Positions 1 to 8,245 of a DNA stretch of 64,000 bases are shown here, one piece after another. Numbering within the stretch: position 1 is the first letter of the stretch; every line of letters begins with the position of its first letter. Made by a program: the position numbers and the translations under genes. Source of the DNA: CAVQMC01 sp963713505 (GTDB taxonomy: Bacteria > Bacteroidota > Ignavibacteria > Ignavibacteriales > Ignavibacteriaceae). Location of the stretch: NCBI GenBank assembly GCA_963713505.1, contig CAVQMC010000025.1, positions 124,001 to 188,000 of the forward strand. The letters are read 5' to 3'. A model generated the notes under the pieces. The model ran no database searches, had not been told where the DNA came from, and worked only from the letters and a program-made list of their open reading frames with translations.

Positions 1-333
1 TCCAATTTCATAATGACCCTGAGTTAGACCTGATTCTCCAAAAATATTTGTCATTATTTTCTGGGATAATTGTCCCAGAATTTGAGACTGCAGACTTTGA
101 GTAAAAGATTGTAATGTATTTCCGTACGGTGAATATGTGGAACTTGATTGTGGTGCAGTAAATCCGTTTTGTGCTTGTGCCTCACTTAATAATGTTTGTC
201 CGTTATAATAATAACCGCCGAAACTTGGATTTACAGGAGTATAAATCAACTGCTGGGCAAAACTTTGTGAAATTGAAAACGTTATTACCAAAATGAATAA
301 AGACAAAATTCTTTTGAATAAAAACTTCAGCAT
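1..333 (-). CDS. csgF: Curli assembly factor CsgF (5' part, runs off window)
   Basis: The minus strand from 333 to the window edge encodes a signal peptide (MLKFLFKRILSLFILV, cleavage near FAQQ) followed by the CsgF core: a PSFGG motif, an AQAQN motif, and an SLQSQILGQLSQKI helix. Escherichia coli CsgF has the same order of motifs (NPNFGG, AQAQN, AIQSQIL). CsgF caps the CsgG outer-membrane channel and couples curli secretion to nucleation at the cell surface. The start at 333 lies 16 bases past the stop of the upstream csgE gene, so the two are surely one operon. The gene is open through position 1 and its 3' end, and probably csgG, lie outside. Recognition is from motifs alone. Confidence 0.8.
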   Translation of the reverse strand, partial: MLKFLFKRILSLFILVITFSISQSFAQQLIYTPVNPSFGGYYYNGQTLLSEAQAQNGFTAPQSSSTYSPYGNTLQSFTQSLQSQILGQLSQKIMTNIFGESGLTQGHYEIG

Positions 334-349
334 TTCTATTTCCCTTTCA

Positions 350-1237
350 TTAAAAAATACCAGATCCGGACATATCGTTGCCGGATAGCTGTCTTTGTAT
401 TTGCTGATAATTTATAACATAATTTGTACACAACTGAACTCCATATTCAGCAAGTTGTTCGATTACGTCGTAACGGGGCTGCAGTATTTGTTGAAACACA
501 TCATTATCATTTACTTTTATAGTTACTTGAGTACCCAACTGCGGCAAAGGTTTTTCTTCAATTATTATTGTAAAATTGCCTGCATTCTTTGGAGGCTGCC
601 AATTTTTATAAAAAATATCGTAAAAATCATGACCGAGCTTTGTTTGTGTTTGATCAACAATTAATCCTTCTATTTCTATATCATTATATTCTTTATTCTC
701 AGTAACCTGAGACTGAGGTAAAAATACTGTATCAGCTTTCTGAATCATTTCCTCAACGGATTTTTTTTGCAGCCAAATTGGATTTACAATTGTAAGCTTC
801 TGATTTGGAAATATTTTATTGGGGTCGTTGATTTTTTCTTTATTAGCATTATAAATTTTAAACCAATCTTTGGCATTGTTATAAATTTTTTCACGCTGTG
901 CAATACTCCACAGGTTATCACCAGCTTTTACAACATATTCCTGTTCAATTTTTTTATCCCATTGATTTAAAGCTAATTGAAGTTCAAAGTTTAAAAGTTT
1001 ATTTAATTTTGGTGTTTCAGCAAACTTAGATTTTTTTAAGTTGTTTAAAATATTTTGAAGTGAATCTTTTACACCGATATGATTTTCAATTTTGTAGGTA
1101 AGACTGTCAACTAATTGTAAAAATTTGTTTTTATATCTTTCACTTTGCCTTCCCGTATCCTGAGAGTAAACAAGATAACTAAAAGTTAATATAACCCATA
1201 TGGATGTAAAGAATATTTTCATAAAAAGCTTTTTCAA
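350..1237 (-). CDS. csgE: LysM-CsgE fusion, curli secretion adaptor
   Basis: This 295-residue protein has a signal peptide (about 1-25), a helical stretch, a LysM domain at about 101-151 (YVVKAGDNLWSIA ... NPNKIFPNQKLTI pattern) and a CsgE domain at about 187-295. The CsgE part is recognised from IEIEGLIVDQT, LGHDFYDIFYKNW, a TIKVN strand and an ending RQLSGNDMSGSGIF that parallels the E. coli ending STGDLAHDEF. CsgE normally is about 110-130 residues and gates the periplasmic mouth of CsgG, directing CsgA subunits. LysM binds peptidoglycan, so here the adaptor would be tethered to the cell wall (inference). It sits directly upstream of csgF on the same strand. The CsgE call is firm and the domain fusion is the unusual part. 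Confidence 0.85.
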   Translation of the reverse strand: MKKLFMKIFFTSIWVILTFSYLVYSQDTGRQSERYKNKFLQLVDSLTYKIENHIGVKDSLQNILNNLKKSKFAETPKLNKLLNFELQLALNQWDKKIEQEYVVKAGDNLWSIAQREKIYNNAKDWFKIYNANKEKINDPNKIFPNQKLTIVNPIWLQKKSVEEMIQKADTVFLPQSQVTENKEYNDIEIEGLIVDQTQTKLGHDFYDIFYKNWQPPKNAGNFTIIIEEKPLPQLGTQVTIKVNDNDVFQQILQPRYDVIEQLAEYGVQLCTNYVINYQQIQRQLSGNDMSGSGIF

Positions 1238-1459
1238 GTAAACTAAATCCCCTGAATTTTACTTCACTATAAACAATAATGAATAAATGTTGTCTTTATT
1301 TAAGATTTTATGAATTATAATGACGCATCAATTTTTTGTCTTTAGCTTATAAAAGTTCTAATTAAATCAAATAAATGAATAATTGCATACTTGATCTATC
1401 AAACTTAGTACCAAATTTAATTGATAAAAGTGGTAATTGTTTTTATTGACTTTAAAAAA

Positions 1460-1681
1460 TTATTTATTTGGATTTATTAATCCGTAATCTTTTATCTTTT
1501 TGTTTAAAGTCGGTTTTGAAATTTTCAAAATTGTGTAGGCTTTTTTCTTATGCCAGTTAACGCTATTTAAAACCAACTCAATATGTTCTTTCTCTACATC
1601 AGCAAGACTCATTTTTGCTCTTGTCGCATAGAAATCTTGATCATCTAGATTGACTTTTAGTGCATAATTATCAGTTACCAC
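1460..1681 (-). CDS. Small Fis-type helix-turn-helix protein
   Basis: This 73-residue protein consists almost only of a Fis-family (HTH_8) domain. The segment LADVEKEHIELVLNS is the usual first helix, and KKKAYTILKISKPTLNKKIKDYGL is the helix-turn-helix with a KPTLNKKI recognition helix. Such domains form the C-terminus of NtrC-type sigma-54 activators, but no receiver or AAA+ domain is visible upstream in any frame. The start chosen is GTG at 1681 because GGAGGGG sits a few bases before it. It lies on the same strand as csgE, about 220 bases upstream, so it may regulate curli genes, but that is only positional inference. It could be a remnant of a longer regulator. Confidence 0.65.
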   Translation of the reverse strand: MVTDNYALKVNLDDQDFYATRAKMSLADVEKEHIELVLNSVNWHKKKAYTILKISKPTLNKKIKDYGLINPNK

Positions 1682-2007
1682 TTTCCCCTCCGGAGATGAT
1701 TGGAAAAAATAAAATAATATTTAATGCTAAATTTTTGGCAGGAAAAAAAATAATTTTAAGATAATATCTTAATTTTGGAGAAAACAATTTGTATCTATAA
1801 AATAAAAAATAGACTGTTTTCACAAAATCCTGATCAAATATTAGCATCCTCATTTATTTACAATGTGACCTCCAATGCTAATAAATAATTTGAATTTTTT
1901 CTTTTTCGGAAAAATTATTCATCGAGTGACACTCCCCTCGCAACTGCAAATTTAATATTCTTATTTGAAAAAGCCAATATTTTTTACTTTTTAATGGGTA
2001 AAAAATG
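1682..2007. other. 326-base AT-rich gap without a supported gene
   Basis: Between the Fis-type gene and the CDF gene I see only AT-rich sequence plus the GGAGGGG ribosome site of the Fis-type gene near 1684. A 60-codon open frame here (minus strand, 1671-1853) has no recognisable protein character. The gap presumably holds the promoter of the minus-strand curli-side genes. Confidence 0.5.
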
Positions 2008-2922
2008 TTAACCTTTATTTTTTATATTCAAAGTTTTGGGCTGTTCTTCATGAAGATCTGCTTCTAACTGAATAGTAGGATGATCTATTTTAAATTTTTC
2101 TTTCAATAATTTTTCAATTCTATCAATTATTAAATAACCTTTACTGATTGGTTGATCTTCTACAACTACATGAGCGGAGAGCGCATAAAAATTTGAGGAT
2201 AATGACCAAATATGAATATGATGTACTTCCTTAACTTCAGGAAGTGATTTTATAAAATTAGAAACTTCCTCCGGATTAATTTCCTTCGGCGTTCCTTCGC
2301 TTAAGATATTAATCGCTTCCACTGCAACATTCCAACCGCTTTTAATTATAAATAGACCAATAATAATTGAAAAAATCGGATCAAGTATTATCCAGTTATA
2401 AAAGTATATTAATATTCCTGCTACAACTACCAATAGGGAATTTACTGCATCATAGAACAGATGCAGGTAAGCCGATTTTGCATTTAAATCATCTTTAGAA
2501 TTTTTATGTAGTAGTAAAGTTGAAATACTATTTGCAATAAAACTAATTCCGGCAACAATAATCACCCATAATCCCGCAATCGGTTCAGGATTAAAAAATC
2601 TTATTGAAGCTTCGTATAAAATATAAAAACCGATAACTACCAAAGCTGATGAATTAATAAATGCTACAATTATTTCAGCTCTTATATATCCGTAAGATTT
2701 TACAGGTGTTGCTTTCCAGAATTTCATCTTAGCAGCAATCAAACTTAAAATTAAAGAAATAAGATCGCTGAAATTATGTAAAGCATCCGATATTAAAGCT
2801 AAACTATTGGAAATTACTCCTGCAATTAATTCTCCGGCAACAATAATTGCATTTAAGAATATAGAGATTATCAGATTTTTTTGAGTAGTATCTTTATTAA
2901 TATGTGAATGGTTATGTGCCAT
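2008..2922 (-). CDS. Cation diffusion facilitator, CzcD/ZitB-like zinc exporter
   Basis: This 304-residue inner-membrane antiporter has six predicted membrane helices. It carries the two metal-site HxxxD motifs of zinc-type CDF proteins: H49-NFS-D53 in helix 2 and H154-LFY-D158 in helix 5. The N-terminus is His-rich (HNHSH) and the cytoplasmic C-terminal domain has the VHHIHIWSL metal-binding strand. The family exports Zn2+ (or Co2+/Cd2+) in exchange for protons. Length and motif order are normal and the ATG start at 2922 gives the usual N-terminus. It is a single gene, divergent from the repeat protein at 3085. The exact metal cannot be fixed from sequence alone, but HxxxD in both sites favours zinc. 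Confidence 0.9.
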   Translation of the reverse strand: MAHNHSHINKDTTQKNLIISIFLNAIIVAGELIAGVISNSLALISDALHNFSDLISLILSLIAAKMKFWKATPVKSYGYIRAEIIVAFINSSALVVIGFYILYEASIRFFNPEPIAGLWVIIVAGISFIANSISTLLLHKNSKDDLNAKSAYLHLFYDAVNSLLVVVAGILIYFYNWIILDPIFSIIIGLFIIKSGWNVAVEAINILSEGTPKEINPEEVSNFIKSLPEVKEVHHIHIWSLSSNFYALSAHVVVEDQPISKGYLIIDRIEKLLKEKFKIDHPTIQLEADLHEEQPKTLNIKNKG

Positions 2923-3084
2923 TAATTTATATTTTATTTAAGATTCTTTTATATCTTTATAAATGTATGATTTTATCTGTTTTTCTTATGTGAAATTAAT
3001 TATAATTTTCAGGCTAATTTTACAAAATAATTAACAAAATAAAATTATTTAAAATAATAATTAATAATAAACTGCAAATAGCAT

Positions 3085-4425
3085 TTGAAATACTTTATTA
3101 AAATTTTACCGATTATAATATTTTTAATCCCTTTAAAATTATTATTCGCCCAGGATACTTCTAGTGTACAAATTAAAAAAACTTATTATCCAAATGGATA
3201 TGTTAAAACCAGCGGTGAATATGCAAACGGAAAATTAAATGGAAAATATCTTGAATATTATCCGAATGGAGTAATCTGGAAAGAATGGCATTTTGAAGAT
3301 GGAAAAGAACAGGGAATTTCCAAATGGTATTTTCCCGATGGAATTTTAAGTATTGAATGGAATTATAGACGCGGAATAAAAGAGGGAATTTCCAAATGGT
3401 ATTATGAAACCGGCGAACTTTGGGCTGAACAAAATTATTACGACGGTAAACTCGACGGAATTACTAAAACTTACTATAAAACGGGTGAACTTCAAGGTGA
3501 ATGGTCTTATGTAAACGGAGAATTGAATGGAACCTCCAAAACATTTTATAAATCAGGCAGTGTTGAAGTCGAACGTAATTTTAAAGACGGAAAGATGTAT
3601 GGAATATCTAAAGTTTACTTTAAAAGCGGACCTGTAGCATTACAGGCAAATTATAAAAATGATAAAATTATTGGAAATGTATTTATTTATGATGAAGCAG
3701 GAGCTGTAAGAGTAAAAGATACTTATGTTAATGATGAATTAACAAACAGAGTGAAATATGATATCGAAGGTAAATTAAGCGAAGAAGAAAAAACTATAAG
3801 AAACTATTTTGATAACGGTTCATTAAAGGAAGAAATTCCTTATAAAAACGGTAAGAAAGAAGGAACTTTAAAGTATTACTACGATGATGGATTTTTAAAA
3901 GAAGAATGGAATTATGATAATGATACTTTAAACGGGAATGCTTTTATTTATTATGAAGCCGGAATTGTAAAAAAAGAAATGGAATATATAAATGGTGTGC
4001 GTAAAGGCATTACAAAAAGTTATTATGAAAATGGAGCTCTGGAATCCGAAGTTTATTATTGGAATGATAAGCGGAATGGAATTGAAATAGATTATTATCC
4101 AACCGGAGTAATGAAAGCAGTAAAAAATTATAAGGATGATACTTTGGATGGAACTTATAATACATATTATGATAATGGTTTAATGGAATCGGAAGTAAAT
4201 TTTGTTGATGGAATTCCTGAAGGTAAAAAAACTTTTTATTATGAAAACAGTGCGGTTAAACAAGTTGAAAATTATTGGAATGGGAAACTAGACGGCTGGT
4301 CAAGAACATATTTTAAAAACGGCAAATTAAATAAAGAACTTTATTACTCAAGTGGTGATATAGTCTCCAGTAAAGAATATGATGAAAAAGGAAATCTAAT
4401 TACATCTTCCGGTTACAAAAATTAA
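3085..4425 (+). CDS. Exported MORN/YwqK-type repeat protein
   Basis: After a signal peptide (about 1-22, ending LLFAQ), the 446-residue protein is built almost entirely from about 18 repeats of roughly 23 residues. The pattern is YY..G.L..E..Y.NGK..G..K.YY, typical of MORN_2 repeats. Databases often label such proteins as toxin-antitoxin YwqK family antitoxin, but that name comes from one Bacillus system and need not apply here. The signal peptide argues for a periplasmic or surface location. The start is TTG at 3085, which gives a full signal peptide. No toxin gene lies next to it: the following gene is an HDAC-like deacetylase 11 bases downstream. Function is unknown. Confidence 0.75.
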   Translation: MKYFIKILPIIIFLIPLKLLFAQDTSSVQIKKTYYPNGYVKTSGEYANGKLNGKYLEYYPNGVIWKEWHFEDGKEQGISKWYFPDGILSIEWNYRRGIKEGISKWYYETGELWAEQNYYDGKLDGITKTYYKTGELQGEWSYVNGELNGTSKTFYKSGSVEVERNFKDGKMYGISKVYFKSGPVALQANYKNDKIIGNVFIYDEAGAVRVKDTYVNDELTNRVKYDIEGKLSEEEKTIRNYFDNGSLKEEIPYKNGKKEGTLKYYYDDGFLKEEWNYDNDTLNGNAFIYYEAGIVKKEMEYINGVRKGITKSYYENGALESEVYYWNDKRNGIEIDYYPTGVMKAVKNYKDDTLDGTYNTYYDNGLMESEVNFVDGIPEGKKTFYYENSAVKQVENYWNGKLDGWSRTYFKNGKLNKELYYSSGDIVSSKEYDEKGNLITSSGYKN

Positions 4426-4436
4426 ATGTCTATTTA

Positions 4437-5354
4437 ATGTCTCTTCCCATTGTTTATCATAAAGATTATGTGACCGAATTACCGCAAAGTCATCGATTCC
4501 CGATGAAAAAATTTTCGATGCTTTATGACTTACTTTTAAAAGATAATGTTATAAAAACTGATCAAATTCACGCTCCTCAAATTATTCCTGATGAGATAGT
4601 AAACTCAATTCATGATAAATCTTTTGTTGATTCATATAAAAACGGAACATTATCCAAATCGGAGATAAGAAAAATCGGATTACCATGGTCACCGGAATTA
4701 GTTAAACGTACTTTAACTGCAGTTGGCGGGTCATTACTAACAGCGGAATTAGCATTATTAAATGGAATTGCGTGTAATACAGCGGGTGGAACTCATCATG
4801 CATTTAAAGATTATGGTTCAGGATTTTGTATTTTTAACGATATTGCTGTCACTGCACTAACAATCTTAAATAAAGGTTTAGCAAATAAAATATTAATTAT
4901 AGACCTCGATGTTCACCAGGGAGACGGAACTGCTTCTATGCTGAAAGATGAAAAGAGAGCGTTTACTTTTTCAATGCACTGTCAAAATAATTTTCCTTTT
5001 ATAAAACAAAAAAGCGATTTTGATTTACCTGTTGAAGAAGGCTTAAATGATGATGAATATTTAAAGTTACTTCAAAATAAACTTCCGGATTTAGTCTCCG
5101 AAGTAAAACCTGATTTAATTATTTATGATGCCGGAGTTGATATTTATAAAGAAGATCCTTTGGGAAAACTTTCTTTAACCTTAAATGGAATTTTTAAAAG
5201 AGATAAATTTGTTATCGGAGAAAGTGTTAAAAAAGGAATCCCGGTTTCATGTATAATCGGCGGAGGCTATTCTAAAAACTTAAATGAACTTGCTTATAGG
5301 CATTCACTTCTTCACAGAGCCGCAGCCGAAGTTTATAATGAGTTTGGATTATAA
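4437..5354 (+). CDS. Histone deacetylase family (AcuC-like) amidohydrolase
   Basis: This is a 305-residue zinc hydrolase of the arginase/deacetylase fold. The catalytic His pair is H120-H121 in GGTHHAF. Zinc ligands are D158 and H160 in DLDVHQGDGT and D240 in YKEDPLG. The GGGYS loop near the C-terminus carries the transition-state tyrosine. Bacterial members remove acetyl or acyl groups from lysine side chains, small amines or acetoin-pathway enzymes. The gene starts 11 bases after the repeat protein and precedes the putrescine genes by about 90 bases. Since some members act on acetylpolyamines, a link with aguBA is possible but speculative. All key residues are present. Confidence 0.88.
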   Translation: MSLPIVYHKDYVTELPQSHRFPMKKFSMLYDLLLKDNVIKTDQIHAPQIIPDEIVNSIHDKSFVDSYKNGTLSKSEIRKIGLPWSPELVKRTLTAVGGSLLTAELALLNGIACNTAGGTHHAFKDYGSGFCIFNDIAVTALTILNKGLANKILIIDLDVHQGDGTASMLKDEKRAFTFSMHCQNNFPFIKQKSDFDLPVEEGLNDDEYLKLLQNKLPDLVSEVKPDLIIYDAGVDIYKEDPLGKLSLTLNGIFKRDKFVIGESVKKGIPVSCIIGGGYSKNLNELAYRHSLLHRAAAEVYNEFGL

Positions 5355-5442
5355 ATCAATCGGAATTAAATTTAAAATCATTACTTTTCTTGATATTATT
5401 AAAAATACTTTTAAGTTTTAATTCTTAAATAATTAAAGCAAA

Positions 5443-6339
5443 ATGATTATGTCTGATAATAAAAAATTTAATGTCGGGCTTTTACAAATGGCATTTGGTG
5501 AAAAACCCGAAGATAACTTAAAAAAAGCAATTGATTGGATTGAAAAAGCTGCAAAAAAAGGTGCACAGGTAATTTGTTTACCTGAATTATTCCGGTCTCA
5601 ATATTTTTGCCAGGCAGAAGATATTAAAAATTTTGATCTTGCAGAACCAATTCCCGGACCTTCAACTGAGGCCATCGGTAAAACCGCAAAAAAGTTAGGT
5701 GTAGTTGTAATTGCATCTTTGTTTGAAAAAAGAACTGCCGGAATTTATCATAATACAATTGCAGTAATAACTGAAACCGGAAAAGTTGCCGGTATTTATA
5801 GGAAGATGCATATTCCTGACGATCCTGCATATTATGAAAAATTTTACTTCACTCCCGGAGATTTAGGATATAAATCCTTCGATACTAAATTTGGAAATGT
5901 GGGCACATTGGTCTGCTGGGATCAATGGTATCCTGAAGGTGCAAGAATTACAACTCTTAAAGGTGCAAGCATATTATTTTATCCAACAGCAATCGGCTGG
6001 CATCCTCACGAAAAAGAAGAACACGGCAAACCTCAATTTGAATCTTGGCAGACAATACAAAGAAGTCATGCAATTGCAAACGGAGTTTATGTTGCAGCTG
6101 TTAATAGAATCGGACTGGAAAAACATGAAAAAAATTCTGCCGGAATTGAATTTTGGGGGTCCTCATTTTTAGCTGATCCGCAGGGAGTTGTAATTGCACA
6201 AGCTTCTAAAGATAAAGAAGAAATCCTAATAGGCGAGGTTGATCTGGAAAGAATTGAATATATTAGAAGAAATTGGCCGTTCCTTAGAGATAGAAGAATT
6301 GATTCTTACGCTGGAATTGATAAGAGATTTTTAGAATGA
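5443..6339 (+). CDS. aguB: N-carbamoylputrescine amidohydrolase
   Basis: This 298-residue nitrilase-superfamily enzyme hydrolyses N-carbamoylputrescine to putrescine, CO2 and ammonia. The catalytic triad is visible as E48 (LPELF), K121 (YRKMHIPD) and C158 (LVCWDQWYPE), and WDQWYPE is characteristic of AguB within the superfamily. An in-frame ATG two codons later (5449) is an equally good start. The stop overlaps the start of aguA by four bases (ATGA), so the two are translationally coupled and complete the agmatine route to putrescine. No arginine decarboxylase gene is in the window. Function is well supported by both motifs and pairing. Confidence 0.93.
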   Translation: MIMSDNKKFNVGLLQMAFGEKPEDNLKKAIDWIEKAAKKGAQVICLPELFRSQYFCQAEDIKNFDLAEPIPGPSTEAIGKTAKKLGVVVIASLFEKRTAGIYHNTIAVITETGKVAGIYRKMHIPDDPAYYEKFYFTPGDLGYKSFDTKFGNVGTLVCWDQWYPEGARITTLKGASILFYPTAIGWHPHEKEEHGKPQFESWQTIQRSHAIANGVYVAAVNRIGLEKHEKNSAGIEFWGSSFLADPQGVVIAQASKDKEEILIGEVDLERIEYIRRNWPFLRDRRIDSYAGIDKRFLE

Positions 6340-7391
6340 ACAATGAATCGATTCTAAATAAAGAATTTAGATTTCCTGCCGAATGGGAAACTCACGAAGC
6401 AACATGGATTGGCTGGCCTCATAACAAAGAAGACTGGCCGGGAAAATTTGCTCCGATTCCATGGGTTTATGGAGAAATTGTAAAATACTTGTCAATTGGT
6501 GAAAAAGTTAGAATTGTTGTTGAATCCAAAGAACATAAAAATAAAGCAGTAAAAATTTTAAAAGCGGTTAATGCAAATTTAAACAATGTGGAATTTTTTA
6601 TCCTTAAAACAGATCGCGGCTGGACAAGGGATTCAGGACCGATTTTTGTAAAAGATAATTCGGAAATTGTTTTAATCAACTTTAAATTTAATGCTTGGGC
6701 TAAATACAATAATTATAAAAAAGATAAAAAACTTCCTAAATTTATTTCTGATAAATTAAAAATAAAACGAATACTGGCTGAATACAATGATCATCATGTT
6801 GTTTTGGAAGGCGGAAGTATTGATACAAATGGAAACGGAACTTTATTAACAACAGAAGAATGTTTAATGGATGATAAAGTTCAGGTAAGAAATAAAAGAT
6901 TTACAAAAAAAAATTATGAAGAAGTATTTAATAAATATTTAGGAATTCAAAATGTTATTTGGCTGGGAAATGGAATTGCCGGGGATGATACTCACGGTCA
7001 TGTTGACGATTTATGCAGGTTTGTAAATCAGAATACTGTTGTTATAGTTCAAGAAAAAAATGAAAAAGATCCGAATTATATTCCTTTAAAAGAAAATAGA
7101 GAAAGACTTGAAGATGCAAAACTCGAGAATGGTTCAAAATTGCAAATTGTAGATTTACCAATGCCTTCACCTGTAATTTTTAAAGGTGAAAGACTTCCCG
7201 CCAGTTATGCAAATTTTTTAATTTCAAATTATTCTGTTTTAGTTCCTACTTTTAATGATCCAAATGATAGAACTGCATTGGGAATTTTATCCGAACTTTT
7301 TAATGATCGAAAAGTAATTGGAATACATGCCGTAGATTTAGTTTGGGGATTGGGAACAATACATTGTTTAACCCATGAACAGCCTAAATAA
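6336..7391 (+). CDS. aguA: Agmatine deiminase
   Basis: This 351-residue guanidino-group hydrolase of the pentein fold converts agmatine to N-carbamoylputrescine plus ammonia. Visible hallmarks are the N-terminal PAEWE..EATWIGWPHN, the WTRDSGPIFV substrate loop, GDDTHGHVDDL with catalytic H220 or H222, and the nucleophile C344 in GTIHCLTHEQP at the C-terminus. It overlaps aguB by four bases and supplies its substrate. The 3' end abuts the convergent TetR gene with only two bases between stops. Length and motifs are typical. Confidence 0.94.
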   Translation: MNNESILNKEFRFPAEWETHEATWIGWPHNKEDWPGKFAPIPWVYGEIVKYLSIGEKVRIVVESKEHKNKAVKILKAVNANLNNVEFFILKTDRGWTRDSGPIFVKDNSEIVLINFKFNAWAKYNNYKKDKKLPKFISDKLKIKRILAEYNDHHVVLEGGSIDTNGNGTLLTTEECLMDDKVQVRNKRFTKKNYEEVFNKYLGIQNVIWLGNGIAGDDTHGHVDDLCRFVNQNTVVIVQEKNEKDPNYIPLKENRERLEDAKLENGSKLQIVDLPMPSPVIFKGERLPASYANFLISNYSVLVPTFNDPNDRTALGILSELFNDRKVIGIHAVDLVWGLGTIHCLTHEQPK

Positions 7392-7393
7392 AA

Positions 7394-7984
7394 TTATTTA
7401 GCTAAGATTCCTTCCTTAACTATAAACTTTACATTTTTTCTAACTTCATTTAAATCAAACTTTTCTGGAAATTGCGCCCATTGATGAAGCAAATGTCTCA
7501 CTCCGCCAAGAATAAAATTTCTAAAAATTCTTAAATGCAGCCCTTTGTTAAAATATTTTTTTTCAATTCCTTCAATAATTATACTTTCGCCTATATCCAG
7601 GAATTTTTCATAATAAGGAGTGAATTCATTCCTGTTTTTTCTAACTAAAAAGTTTTGTTCGTTAACAAATACTAAAGCAAGGTCCGGATTAGCCGAAAAA
7701 TTTTCAAACATTATGTCAATCATATTATCAAGCTTTTCTATAGGGGATAAGCCATAATTAAGAACAATTGCATTAACTTCGTTGTAAATTTTTTCCCAAA
7801 GATTGTCGAATATCTTTTTTAGAATGTCTTCCTTATTCTGATAATATAAATAAACGCTTCCGGTTGCAACACCGGCAGTTTCTGCAATTTTAGAAATTTT
7901 CGCATTATAATAGCCTTCAGATGCAAAAATTTTTATTGCAGCAGTTAATATATCTTTATCTTTGTTTCCTTCTCTGATTCTCAT
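7394..7984 (-). CDS. TetR-family regulator, FadR(YsiA)-like
   Basis: The N-terminus (KDILTAAIKIFASEG ... AGVATGSVYLYYQNKEDIL) is a TetR helix-turn-helix very similar to Bacillus FadR/YsiA, a repressor of fatty-acid degradation that responds to acyl-CoA. The C-terminal ligand domain is of similar size. I start it at ATG 7984, giving 196 residues. A longer frame begins with TTG at 8017, but those extra codons would overlap a perfect palindrome at 8003-8016 that is better read as an operator. It is convergent with aguA and divergent from the transhydrogenase operon. The ligand is inferred, not shown, and no fatty-acid genes are adjacent. Confidence 0.8.
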   Translation of the reverse strand: MRIREGNKDKDILTAAIKIFASEGYYNAKISKIAETAGVATGSVYLYYQNKEDILKKIFDNLWEKIYNEVNAIVLNYGLSPIEKLDNMIDIMFENFSANPDLALVFVNEQNFLVRKNRNEFTPYYEKFLDIGESIIIEGIEKKYFNKGLHLRIFRNFILGGVRHLLHQWAQFPEKFDLNEVRKNVKFIVKEGILAK

Positions 7985-8002
7985 ATTATTGATAATTATA
8001 AA

Positions 8003-8016
8003 TGAATAATTATTCA
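8003..8016. promoter_or_regulatory. Candidate TetR operator (perfect 14-bp palindrome)
   Basis: TGAATAATTATTCA is a perfect palindrome 19 bases upstream of the regulator's ATG at 7984. It resembles the TGAATGA...TCATTCA half-sites bound by Bacillus FadR. It is placed for autorepression and could also influence the divergent pntAA promoter. Binding is inferred. Confidence 0.45.
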
Positions 8017-8245
8017 AAAATAACTAAATTATTATTTTAGATCAATTTATTAATCAACTAACATGAAAATTTTAAATAAAATAATAATGGAAGCTTAAAT
8101 TGATTCAATCTTGAATTTTTTGATAATGATACTATATCCTATTTTTTAAGATGACTTAAGTGACATATTTGTTTGTATTTAGAATTTAAACCTATTAAGT
8201 TTTATGTATTAAATTTTTAATGTGATCATCAGAGGAGAAATGGAA

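Noticed and set aside
1671..1853. 60-codon minus-strand frame overlapping the Fis-type gene
   Set aside because: Composition is Phe/Ile/Lys-rich as expected from AT-rich noncoding DNA, there is no family resemblance, and it covers the ribosome site of the Fis-type gene.
3085..4425. Toxin-antitoxin module based on the YwqK-type label
   Set aside because: The protein is exported and no toxin-like gene is adjacent.
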